Source: Collinsella sp. (lineage in GTDB: Bacteria; Actinomycetota; Coriobacteriia; Coriobacteriales; Coriobacteriaceae). Taken from it: a stretch of DNA of 54,070 nt. Under the pieces are notes generated by a model. That model did no database searches, was not told the origin of the DNA, and saw only the letters and a program-made list of their open reading frames with translations. The position numbers and the translations under genes are program-made. Below are positions 25,083 to 32,709 of this stretch, one piece after another; positions within the stretch are counted from its first letter, which is position 1, and every line of letters starts with the position of its first letter. The stretch lies in the NCBI GenBank assembly GCA_019413925.1, contig DXMY01000023.1, positions 1 through 54,070 of the forward strand, written 5' to 3'.

Positions 25083-27032
25083 ATGGAGTCCTCCTCCTAC
25101 CCGATGCTCTTTAGCCCGATCAAGGTCGGAACGACCGAGGTCAAGAACCGCGTCTTTATGCCGCCGGTGTCTACCAACCTGGCCGATCACGGCTATGTGA
25201 CCGACGATTTGGTCGACCATTACCGCGCCCGTGCCAAGGGCGGCGTGGGCCTGATCATCACCGAGGTCGTGACGGTCGAGCCCACCTATACCTATCTGCC
25301 GGGTGATATGTGCTGCTACGACGACACGTTTATCCCCGGCTGGGAAAAGCTCGCCGCGGCCGTCCACGAGTACGGCTGCAAGATCATGCCGCAGCTCTTC
25401 CACCCCGCCTACATGGCCTTTAACATTCCGGGCACGCCGCGCCTCATCGCCCCGTCCTTTGTGGGCCCGTCCTATGCTCGTGAGGCACCGCGCCCCATCA
25501 CGGTTGATGAGATCCACGAGCTCACGCATCAGTTCGGCGATGCCGCCGTGCGTATGCAGAAGGCCGGCGTCGATGGCGTCGAGGTCCATGCGGCGCACGC
25601 CCATGGCATGCTCGGCGGCTTCCTGTCGCCGCTCTATAACAAGCGTACCGACGAGTACGGTGGCTCGCTCGACGCCCGCATGCGCTTCTTGCTCGAGGTC
25701 ATCGCCGAGATTCGCGAACGCTGCGGCAAGGACTTCATCATCGACGTCCGCATCTCGGGTGACGAGTACACCGATGGCGGCTTGACCCTCAACGATATGA
25801 TCTACGTCTCGCGCCGCCTAGAGAAGGCCGGCGTGGACATGATTCACGTGTCGGGCGGTACCACCATCAAGCGCGGCTCTGCAATTCCCGCTGCCGGCAC
25901 GCAGCAGGCCTCGCACGCCGCCTGCTCGCGCGAGATCAAAAAGCATGTGAACATTCCCGTTGCCACGGTCGGCCGCATCAACGAGGCATGGATTGCCGAG
26001 GAGCTGATTGAGGACGGCGCCGCCGACATCTGCATGATGGGCCGCGCCAACCTGTGCGATGCCGAGTTCTGCAACAAAGCGGCTGCCGGCAACGCCGACG
26101 AGATCCGTCCCTGCATCGGCTGCCTGCGCTGCCTGAACGGCATCATGTTTGGCAAGCGCATCTCCTGCACCGTCAACCCGGACGTGGAGCGCGACGAGGC
26201 CGGCTACGAGCCTGCCGCCGAGGCTAAGAACGTGCTGGTTGTGGGCGCCGGTCCCGCTGGCATGGAGACGGCCTACATTGCCGCCAAGCGCGGCCATAAC
26301 GTGGTGCTCGTGGATAAGCAGGACGAGCCGGGCGGCGAGATGCGCATCGCGGCCGTTCCGCCGGCAAAGCAGGAACTCACCCGTGTGATCAAGTATCAGT
26401 ACCGTCGCCTGGCCGAGGCCGGCGTCACATGCGTCTTTGGTACCGAGCTCTCGGCCGAGGACATTCAGCGTGATTACGCGGGTTACGAGGTTGTCCTGGC
26501 TTATGGTGCCGAGCCCATCGCTCCGGCCTTCATGCAGGGCTTTAAGCAGGTTATGACGGCCGACGACCTGCTGGGTGGCAAGGCTTTCCCGGGCAAGAAG
26601 ATCGTCATCGTGGGCGGCGGCACCGTCGGTTGCGAGACGGCCGATTACCTGGCCCCGTTGGTCAACGATCTGTCGCCGGCCAATCGCGACGTCACCGTCA
26701 TCGAGATGACCAAGACGCTCGCCGCCAACGAGGGCGGTGCCGGCCGCGCGGTGCTCATCACGCGCATGCTCTCCAAGGGCGTCCACGTGCTGACCGAGGC
26801 CAAGGTGACCGAGATTACCGAGGACACCATCAGTTACGAAAAGGACGGCGAGGTCCACACTATCGCCGATGCCGACACGCTGGTGCTTGCCATGGGCTAC
26901 CGTCCCAATACCAAGCTGGCCGACGACCTGGCTGCAGCCGGTGTTGCCACCCACGTGCTGGGCGATGCCAACAAGTGCGGCAACATCCGCGACGCCATCG
27001 GCGATGGCTACAAGGTCGCCTGCGAGCTCTAG
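25083..27032 (+). CDS. NADH:flavin oxidoreductase with Fe-S cluster (OYE/enoate reductase-TMADH superfamily)
   Basis: 649 residues, about the length of 2,4-dienoyl-CoA reductase, BaiCD-type and enoate reductases. Order: FMN-binding TIM barrel (residues ~1-335; EVHAAHAHGMLGGFLSP, NKRTDEYGGS), a 4Fe-4S site formed by Cys344, 347, 350 and 362, then FAD (VVGAGPAGMETA) and NAD(P) (VIVGGGTVGCE-like) Rossmann domains. The spacing C-x2-C-x2-C-x11-C is nearer that of trimethylamine dehydrogenase than of dienoyl-CoA reductase. Substrate unknown; bile-acid, enoate or other alkene reduction are options. I chose ATG 25083 with AAAGGAAG; an upstream frame from 24996 has no ribosome site. It appears monocistronic. 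Confidence 0.85.
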   Translation: MESSSYPMLFSPIKVGTTEVKNRVFMPPVSTNLADHGYVTDDLVDHYRARAKGGVGLIITEVVTVEPTYTYLPGDMCCYDDTFIPGWEKLAAAVHEYGCKIMPQLFHPAYMAFNIPGTPRLIAPSFVGPSYAREAPRPITVDEIHELTHQFGDAAVRMQKAGVDGVEVHAAHAHGMLGGFLSPLYNKRTDEYGGSLDARMRFLLEVIAEIRERCGKDFIIDVRISGDEYTDGGLTLNDMIYVSRRLEKAGVDMIHVSGGTTIKRGSAIPAAGTQQASHAACSREIKKHVNIPVATVGRINEAWIAEELIEDGAADICMMGRANLCDAEFCNKAAAGNADEIRPCIGCLRCLNGIMFGKRISCTVNPDVERDEAGYEPAAEAKNVLVVGAGPAGMETAYIAAKRGHNVVLVDKQDEPGGEMRIAAVPPAKQELTRVIKYQYRRLAEAGVTCVFGTELSAEDIQRDYAGYEVVLAYGAEPIAPAFMQGFKQVMTADDLLGGKAFPGKKIVIVGGGTVGCETADYLAPLVNDLSPANRDVTVIEMTKTLAANEGGAGRAVLITRMLSKGVHVLTEAKVTEITEDTISYEKDGEVHTIADADTLVLAMGYRPNTKLADDLAAAGVATHVLGDANKCGNIRDAIGDGYKVACEL

Positions 27033-27105
27033 TCAACCCCTTGGTGCGTGGGGACAGGTTACTTTGCACCAACTTGGTGCATGTAAACCTGGCCCCATTG
27101 CACTA

Positions 27106-27146
27106 TTTGATAAAACGCAAGCGGCCGCCGCTTGCGTTTTATCAAA
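27106..27146. terminator. Perfect 18-bp hairpin after the oxidoreductase gene
   Basis: TTTGATAAAACGCAAGCG (27106-27123) and its exact reverse complement (27129-27146) flank a 5-base loop. A smaller palindrome TGCACCAACTTGGTGCA (27065-27081) precedes it. It probably ends the oxidoreductase transcript and, being symmetrical, may also act on minus-strand transcription. Confidence 0.6.
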
Positions 27147-27165
27147 GAAAGATCATTGTCGAGCC

Positions 27166-27412
27166 TTAAATGCCTTTTGTCTGTGCGTCCTCTGCAATCA
27201 TGTTGCGGTTGTAGACCGGGTGCAGATACATCGCATCGTGAGCGGCGGTGGGGTTGCGCGCCTCGATGGCGCCGGCCACACCGTGGTGCGTACGGATGGT
27301 CTCCTCGACGAGCTTTTTTGCCCGTTACGTCGATAAAGAGGGGAACGGATGCCTTGAGCACACCCATCGGACGGGTAACGACGAGGTTGCCGCCATCCCA
27401 GGGCGGCTTCAT
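27166..27412 (-). pseudogene. Remnant of a GntR-type (FCD domain) regulator, frameshifted
   Basis: The last ~52 codons on the minus strand (about 27321 down to the TAA at 27166-27168) encode a tail of FCD type: HHGVAGAIEARNPTAAHDAM and then YNRNMI, like the final helix of GntR regulators with an FCD domain. Upstream the frame is closed by a stop, and a different frame carries an unrecognised stretch (KPPWDGGNLVVTRPMGVLKA). The frames meet at an A6 run. No complete gene can be assembled, so it is a decayed remnant, possibly of two genes. Confidence 0.5.
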
Positions 27413-27462
27413 GGAATAGCGCCCGTACGCATCGAATTTCTCCTCTCATAGATGTGCGGCAC

Positions 27463-27499
27463 AAAGAGCCCCGAGTTCATACGAGCTCGGGGCTCTTTT
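27463..27499. terminator. Bidirectional hairpin terminator
   Basis: AAAGAGCCCCGAG (27463-27475) pairs with CTCGGGGCTCTTT (27486-27498) around a 10-base loop, with T-runs on both strands. It lies between the regulator remnant and the ATPase locus. Confidence 0.75.
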
Positions 27500-27523
27500 C
27501 GTTTGGATTGCAGGCGTATTGAC

Positions 27524-27649
27524 AGACGAAAACAGTTTGCGTCTGGTAATAAGCGTACGAAAGCGCGATTTACGTCTTAATTTCGGACGCAAATCAAGAC
27601 GAAAACCGTTTACGTCTGCTTTAAATCCGTACGAAAACGGTTTTCGTCT
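27524..27649. repeat. Four phased palindromes of GACGAAAAC-n-GTTT type
   Basis: Units AGACGAAAACAGTTTGCGTC(T) 27524-27544, a diverged one at 27555-27577, 27597-27617 and 27629-27649 share the symmetric core ACGAAAAC-n-GTTT-n-CGTCT. An extra half-site lies at 27585. Start-to-start distances are 31, 42 and 32 bases, close to three, four and three helical turns. The array begins 20 bases after the stop codon of the AAA+ ATPase gene. The layout suggests same-face binding of a dimeric protein. Confidence 0.7.
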
Positions 27650-27668
27650 TGCAGGGCAGTTGTCGTTT

Positions 27669-28760
27669 CTACAGTTCAACTTCCAGTTCGGCTTTGTGCT
27701 CGTAGAGGTAGTCGCGCATGTAGGGGATAGCAAATGAGACCTTGCCGTACGAAGGAGCCTCGATAATCGATTCTCTTAACAGGCGGCTGCGGACGGAGCT
27801 CACCTGTTGAGGCGTTTTGTTTAGGGCATCGGCAACCATGCTGGTCGAGCTCGTCTGCCCCAAAGACGCCATGCTCAGCAGATAAGCGATGCACGTGGGC
27901 GGAATGCGCTGCAGCGCGGGCTCAATCACCATGGCGCAGAAGCGTTCGCGTGCCGTTGCAATGCCACGCTCGGCTTCTTCTTCTCCAATAATCGCTGTAT
28001 GTGCGCGTCTTGCCAACTGCCATGCGTAGTATCCAACGAGTTGGATCATGAAAGGATAGCCTTGCGTTGCCTCGGCAAGTTGGCCGGCAATACCTGGCTG
28101 CAACTCCATGCCAGACGCTTCAATGGTTTCCTCGAGGGAGTACGACACTTCGGTTACTGCCACAGCCTTCAGATCAAAGGGGAGGGCACGGCGCAAAAAC
28201 GTAAGTGTCTTTCCGTTGATGATGCTTTCAATCATCGAAGGAAGCCCAGCAAAAACAAAGGCGATATCAAGGTCTTCGCCGATAACCTGCTGAATCGCAA
28301 TGGAGAGCGTTCGGACCTCATCGAGCTCTGCGTCTTGAACCTCGTCGAGAGTGATGAGCAGGCCATTTCCATTCTTGGATATTGTCTGTCTCATGGCGTC
28401 GCGTAGCGATGGGCCGATTCGCTCAATATCTATGCTGCCGATGGATATGCCAGCTACGGTGGGCTCAAATCTGGCGTGTTTGGCCTGGAATTTGGGCTGC
28501 AGCTGTTCGAGAATGCGCTGGCAAAGTCCCTCGGTTGCGACCTCTTTTATGACCGTCCAGCCACGGCTTTGCGCAAAACGTGAGCACTCGTCAAGGAGGA
28601 CCGTCTTGCCCGTTCCACGGACGCCGGCTATGCGCATTAGGCGCCCTGGGGCACCAGGCCCGTTGACGAGGCCCTCATTGAATTCTTCGAGCACATCTTC
28701 GCGGCCGATAATCGTGGGAGGTGTTTTACCTGCTGTGGGCTTAAAAGGGTTTGTTTGCAT
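27669..28760 (-). CDS. AAA+ ATPase (Orc1/Cdc6- or STAND-like ATP-binding protein)
   Basis: 363 residues. Walker A is GVRGTGKT (46-53); Walker B is LLITLDEVQDAE (near 130); a sensor-like VFAGLPSM follows, then a lid region and a C-terminal part that reads like a winged helix (LGQTSSTSMVADALNKTPQQVSSVRSRLL). This order is shared by archaeal Orc1/Cdc6-like ATPases and by many uncharacterised bacterial AAA_16 proteins. I chose ATG 28760 (ribosome site AAAGGTGG); an in-frame GTG at 28769 overlaps that site. The gene is bracketed by two repeat arrays: decamers upstream (28777-28866), phased palindromes downstream (27524-27649). No partner gene is apparent. Function unknown. Confidence 0.75.
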   Translation of the reverse strand: MQTNPFKPTAGKTPPTIIGREDVLEEFNEGLVNGPGAPGRLMRIAGVRGTGKTVLLDECSRFAQSRGWTVIKEVATEGLCQRILEQLQPKFQAKHARFEPTVAGISIGSIDIERIGPSLRDAMRQTISKNGNGLLITLDEVQDAELDEVRTLSIAIQQVIGEDLDIAFVFAGLPSMIESIINGKTLTFLRRALPFDLKAVAVTEVSYSLEETIEASGMELQPGIAGQLAEATQGYPFMIQLVGYYAWQLARRAHTAIIGEEEAERGIATARERFCAMVIEPALQRIPPTCIAYLLSMASLGQTSSTSMVADALNKTPQQVSSVRSRLLRESIIEAPSYGKVSFAIPYMRDYLYEHKAELEVEL

Positions 28761-28776
28761 GTGAGCCACCTTTGCT

Positions 28777-28866
28777 CAAGATATAGCAAGATATAGCAAA
28801 GTATATCAAGATATAGCAAAGTATAGCAAGATATAGCAAAGTATAGTGAGATATAGCAAAGTAAGC
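28777..28866. repeat. Nine tandem decamers (CAAGATATAG/CAAAGTATAG) before the ATPase gene
   Basis: Consecutive 10-base units, no spacers, begin at 28777: CAAGATATAG or CAAAGTATAG with few changes; the first and last are the most diverged. The two variants partly alternate, giving a 20-base super-period. On the coding strand of the ATPase each unit contains TATACT or TATATC, so the block is also a ladder of -10-like hexamers ending about 17 bases before the start codon. Confidence 0.85.
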
Positions 28867-28989
28867 GCTACTCGCGGGTTTTGCGGTGGTGCTATTTTCC
28901 AAATGCCGCGCGGATAAAGCGCTGGGCGAACAGCTTGTTGGCAACTCACGAGGGCTCGGGGTGCCAATTTGGGGTGCAGTAGTGCTGCG

Positions 28990-29147
28990 CCACGAAAAGG
29001 GCCTATCTACTACGTTTAAGCCGCAGGGGTCAACCATAGTCGGCTTTTTCGAAAATCGACAAGCTCTCTACCAGCGGTTTTGTTTTCGCACTTTTCAGCA
29101 TGGTCTGGGCTCTCCGCGTTAACGTAGTAGATGGGCCCCTTTTGTGG
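28990..29147. repeat. 158-bp inverted-repeat element
   Basis: The left arm 28990-29019 (CCACGAAAAGGGCC then TATCTACTACGTTTAA) and right arm 29119-29147 (TTAACGTAGTAGATGGGCCC then CTTTTGTGG) are near-perfect inverted copies of about 29 bases. An internal AAGCCG/CGGCTT pair adds structure. No gene is seen inside. Together with the spacer before it, the 28870-29200 stretch holds nothing else I can recognise. Confidence 0.65.
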
Positions 29148-29207
29148 CAAGGGGCCGACCTGCGGCTCAGGGTAGCCAAAAAAGCCCCGTCCCAAAAAGA
29201 CTGTTGG

Positions 29208-29276
29208 AAGTTGCGGTGGAATAGTTCCTGTTTTTGCTGCTGAAGGCTTTGAGCAGGAACTATTCCACCGCAACTT
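29208..29276. repeat. GTTGCGGTGGAATA hairpin family, copy 3
   Basis: A perfect 23-bp stem (29208-29230 with 29254-29276). The outer part is the same as in copies 1 and 2; the inner part is different but self-complementary, so pairing is conserved although the bases changed. Confidence 0.8.
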
Positions 29277-29348
29277 ATGAGGGGGCGGGGGATGCGATAG
29301 TATTACGTGGTGATATTCGACAAACCGTGGGCTTCATCCGAGGGCTTT

Positions 29349-30041
29349 ATGGAACAACACCAGCATTATCAGAGCCTGCAAGATCAGGCATACAACGCAC
29401 TGCGCTCTAAGATCATCTATGCCGAGCTCAGGCCCGGCACGCGCCTTTCGGCGATTGGTCTGGAAAAGGAGACGGGAATCGGGCGCACGCCCATTCGCGA
29501 GTCCTTTGTGCGCCTGCGTGAGCAGGAGCTAGTGGAAACGCGTCCCAAAAGCGGCACCTATGTCTCAAAAATCAGCATGGAGCGCGCCGAGAACGCCTGT
29601 TTCTTGCGTGAGAAACTCGAGAGAAGCGTACTCATTAAATGTTGCTCTGCCGCCACGCCTGAGCAAAAACATCGGCTCGAGCAGATTCTTGCCGAGTCCG
29701 AATCGCTCGACCATAGCGAAACGCGTCGCTTTTTCGATCTGGACAACCTATTCCACGAGACGTGCTTTGAGATTGCCGGCCGCCACATGTTGTGGGATTG
29801 GATGAAGAGCGTCAATACGCATTTTGAGCGATACAACTGGTTGCGTATGGTGTCGCAGGATCTGGATTGGGAGCCGATTCGTCGACAACATCGTCGGATT
29901 CTCGAGGCCATTAAGAGGGGCGATACCGACACGGCGAGCTACCTGGCAGAGACGCACTTGCACCTGATGCCCGAGGAGCAAGGCCCGGTTATTGCCTTGC
30001 ATCCCGACTATTTTGAGCTGCCTAAAGACTCGTCTATCTAG
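29349..30041 (+). CDS. GntR-family regulator with FCD domain
   Basis: 230 residues. The N-terminal winged helix (AYNALRSKIIYAELRPGTRL, GIGRTPIRESFVRLREQELV) is typical of the FadR/FCD branch; the C-terminal all-helical FCD domain shows the D-x3-FH and H-x-x-I-L-x-A-I pattern, which binds a metal and a small organic acid in relatives. I chose ATG 29349, five bases after GAGGG, over a GTG at 29307 without a ribosome site. No target operon is adjacent; the next gene is a LacI-family regulator. Confidence 0.85.
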   Translation: MEQHQHYQSLQDQAYNALRSKIIYAELRPGTRLSAIGLEKETGIGRTPIRESFVRLREQELVETRPKSGTYVSKISMERAENACFLREKLERSVLIKCCSAATPEQKHRLEQILAESESLDHSETRRFFDLDNLFHETCFEIAGRHMLWDWMKSVNTHFERYNWLRMVSQDLDWEPIRRQHRRILEAIKRGDTDTASYLAETHLHLMPEEQGPVIALHPDYFELPKDSSI

Positions 30042-30164
30042 CCCATCATCGCATCTGCTCGAGACGCAAAAACGATGCTGCTCATCTGCAGCGTTTTGAA
30101 GCCGAGTTTTTAAAAAATGCCTAAAATGGCTCAAACCGCCGACAATTGGGAAACGGGGTGCGCT

Positions 30165-31187
30165 ATGGCGCAGATGAGAATCAAGGACATTGCCGCCGAG
30201 GCGGGCGTGAGTCCGGCCACGGTCTCGCGCTATCTCAATAACCGCCCCGGGCAGATGACCGAGGAAACCCGCGCTCGCATCGCGGCGGTTATCGAGCGCA
30301 CCGGCTATCGCCCACGTGCCGCCGCACGCAATCTGCGCAGCTCGCGCACCAACCTCATCGGCGTAATCTTGGTCGACATCGCCAACCCGTTCTCCAGCGC
30401 CATGCTCGAAGGGCTTTCCGCCAGCGCCGCCGCGCGCGGCTGCTCGCTCATGACGGCCATTAGCGGCAACGACCCCGCCAAGGAAGCGGAGTCGCTCACC
30501 AGACTTATCGATGCCGGCGTGGACGGCCTGGTCGTCAACACCTGCGGAGGCAATGACGAGGCGATCGCCGCGGCAGCGGGACGCCTACCCGTTGTGCTGC
30601 TCGACCGTGATGTTGCCAATGGCGGCATCGATCTGGTGACCTCTAACAACCGTGAGCTGGTCGCCGGCTTGGTAGACGTCTTGGTCGCCGCTGGCAGCGA
30701 GCGCTTGTGCCTGCTCACCGAGGCAAGCGACGACAGCCCCGTCCGTCGCGAGCGCGCCGAGGCCTTTACCGACGAGCTATCGCGACGCGGCCTGGCCGGC
30801 GAGGTCGTCACCTTGGCGGACGGTGGTGTCGAGGGTGTCAGTCGCCTGGACGAGACCATGCGTGACTATGCGGGTAAAAAGCTCGGCCTCATTGCCGTCA
30901 ACGGTCTGGTCTTCCTGCGCCTGACCGAGGCGCTGGCACAGTTGGGACCTTCGTTGCCGGCGGGTCTCAAGATCGCAACGTTTGACGACTATCCCTGGAA
31001 CCACGTGCTCTTTGGCGGTGTGACCACGGCCGCGCAGGACACCCTCACCATTGCCGAGCGCGTGGTCGAGCGCCTGTCCGAGCGCATCGACGTCGTTACC
31101 ACTACGGTGGGCGATGCCGCAAGGCTCGCCCCCAAGCGCATCGAGGTTCCCGGCCACATCGAACGCCGCGCTTCGACCTCGTGCTAA
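30165..31187 (+). CDS. LacI-family transcriptional regulator
   Basis: 340 residues. The helix-turn-helix IKDIAAEAGVSPATVSRYLN and hinge (AARNLRSSRTNLIGVILVD) are followed by a sugar-binding-like domain with NPFSSAMLEGL and FDDYPWNHVLFGG. The closing half resembles KdgR-like members. Start ATG 30165 follows ACGGGGTG; ATG 30174 is a possible alternative. It lies alone between the GntR regulator and glnA, with no sugar genes next to it, so its targets are elsewhere or it is an orphan. Confidence 0.85.
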   Translation: MAQMRIKDIAAEAGVSPATVSRYLNNRPGQMTEETRARIAAVIERTGYRPRAAARNLRSSRTNLIGVILVDIANPFSSAMLEGLSASAAARGCSLMTAISGNDPAKEAESLTRLIDAGVDGLVVNTCGGNDEAIAAAAGRLPVVLLDRDVANGGIDLVTSNNRELVAGLVDVLVAAGSERLCLLTEASDDSPVRRERAEAFTDELSRRGLAGEVVTLADGGVEGVSRLDETMRDYAGKKLGLIAVNGLVFLRLTEALAQLGPSLPAGLKIATFDDYPWNHVLFGGVTTAAQDTLTIAERVVERLSERIDVVTTTVGDAARLAPKRIEVPGHIERRASTSC

Positions 31188-31240
31188 CCAATCGTTCGGA
31201 ACGGCCTGTTCGCACACGTTTTTTGGGCGCTTGATACGCT

Positions 31241-31256
31241 TTAACCCTGCGGAAAC
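31241..31256 (+). promoter_or_regulatory. GlnR-type box upstream of glnA
   Basis: TTAAC (31241-31245), six bases, GAAAC (31252-31256) fits the actinobacterial GlnR half-box pair (gTnAC-n6-GaAAC) with the correct spacing. It lies 65 bases before the glnA start, and a GlnR-like regulator is encoded right after glnA. I find no convincing second pair downstream. Confidence 0.45.
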
Positions 31257-31321
31257 ATTTTTCTGCGATAGTATCTGCGATATAGACCAGTCGAAACCCG
31301 CCCGAAAGAAAGGGGAGCGAC

Positions 31322-32659
31322 ATGAACCAGCAGAACATCGATTACGTACTCCGCTCCGTAGAGCAGCGTGATATCCGCTTTGTGCGTCTGTGGTTTGTCG
31401 ACATTCTCGGCCGCCTCAAGAACTTTGCCATTAGCCCCGAGGACCTCGAGGTCGCTTTTGAGGAGGGTATTGGCTTTGACGGCTCCGCCATCGAGGGCTT
31501 TGCCACGCCCGAGGAAGCCGACATGCTGGCGTTCCCCGATGCTTCGACCTTCCAGATCCTGCCGTGGCGCCCGAGCCACAACGGCGTCGCCCGCGTGTTC
31601 TGCGATGTGTGCACTCCCGATCGCAAGCCGTTTGCCGGCGACCCGCGCGATGCCCTGCGCCGCATGTTCCGCAAGGCCGAGAAGGCTGGCTATCTGCTCA
31701 ACGTGGGTGCCGAGCTGGAGTATTACTACTTCCCCGACGAGCACACCCCCGAGCCGCTCGACAACGTGGGCTACTTCGATCTTTCGGTGAGCGATGCCGC
31801 CCGCGACCTGCGTCGCAACACGGTCCTCACGCTCGAGAAGATGTCCGTGCCCGTGGAGTACACCTTCCACGCCGCCGGCCGCTCGCAGCACGGCATGAGC
31901 TTGCGCCATGCCGAGGCCCTGAGTATGTCCGACGCCATCACTACGGCCAAACTCATCATTAAGCAGCAGGCCTACGAGAGCGGTTGCCACGCTTCCTTTA
32001 TGCCCAAGCCGTTGGCGGGCGAGGACGGCAGCGCCATGTTTTTGCATCAGTCGCTGTTCGACCACGACGGCAACAACGTCTTTTGGGGCGAGGACGACGA
32101 GAAGTACCACCTCTCCGAAATAGCCAAGCACTACATGGCCGGCATCTTGGCGCACGCGCGCGAGATCAGCGCCATCACCAATCCCACGGTCAACTCGTAC
32201 AAGCGCATCACCACGGGTGGCGACTCCGTGCCGCAGTACGCCACGTGGGGCCTGCGCAACCGCGCGAGTATGGTCCGCATCCCGGTCTACAAGCCCGGCA
32301 AGCCGCTGTCCACGCGCATCGAGCTGCGCAGTCCCGACCCCATGGCCAACCCGTACCTGGTCAACGCCGTCACGCTGGCGGCTGGTCTGGACGGCATCGA
32401 GCGCAAGCTGGAACTCCCGCCCGAGGCCACGGCCGAGACGCTCAAGCTTACCGACCGTCAGATGGTCGAGGCCGGCTACGCGCCGCTGCCGCGCTCGCTC
32501 AAAGAGGCGCTCGACGTGTTTGAGGACTCGCAGTTTATGAAGGATGCCCTCGGCGAGCACATCCACAGCTTCTTCCTCAAAAAGAAGCGCGACGAGTGGC
32601 ATAAGTTTGAGTCTACGATCACCGAGTGGGAGATCAAGCACTACCTGGCGAACTCCTAA
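31322..32659 (+). CDS. glnA: Glutamine synthetase, type I-alpha
   Basis: 445 residues. It makes glutamine from glutamate and ammonia. Active-site regions are visible: GFDGSAIEGF, AELEYYYF (metal-binding Glu), HAAGRSQHGMS, NSYKRITTGGDSVPQYATWG and RIELRSPDPMANPYL. The length and lack of the adenylylated-Tyr loop place it in the I-alpha class. The position of the Arg that mediates feedback in Bacillus GS (EGFVRIEE) reads EGFATPEE here, so that form of glutamine control is probably absent. The ribosome site AAGGGGAGC precedes ATG 31322. A GlnR-like gene follows after 50 bases. Confidence 0.95.
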   Translation: MNQQNIDYVLRSVEQRDIRFVRLWFVDILGRLKNFAISPEDLEVAFEEGIGFDGSAIEGFATPEEADMLAFPDASTFQILPWRPSHNGVARVFCDVCTPDRKPFAGDPRDALRRMFRKAEKAGYLLNVGAELEYYYFPDEHTPEPLDNVGYFDLSVSDAARDLRRNTVLTLEKMSVPVEYTFHAAGRSQHGMSLRHAEALSMSDAITTAKLIIKQQAYESGCHASFMPKPLAGEDGSAMFLHQSLFDHDGNNVFWGEDDEKYHLSEIAKHYMAGILAHAREISAITNPTVNSYKRITTGGDSVPQYATWGLRNRASMVRIPVYKPGKPLSTRIELRSPDPMANPYLVNAVTLAAGLDGIERKLELPPEATAETLKLTDRQMVEAGYAPLPRSLKEALDVFEDSQFMKDALGEHIHSFFLKKKRDEWHKFESTITEWEIKHYLANS

Positions 32660-32709
32660 TCGCGCTGGCTTGTTCCAGTACGATTGAGCTCATTTCTTTG
32701 GAGGCCGAT

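Noticed and set aside
27524..27649. Possible CRISPR array
   Set aside because: Units are palindromes of 21-23 bases with spacers of only about 8-20 bases, no cas genes are near, and the units are not identical enough.
28741..29037. A 98-codon minus-strand frame rich in Tyr, Leu and Ile
   Set aside because: The hydrophobic residues come from translating the tandem decamers; it overlaps the start of the ATPase gene.
29016..29273. An 85-codon open frame on the minus strand in the repeat region
   Set aside because: It covers two inverted-repeat elements, has no ribosome site and no protein-like composition.
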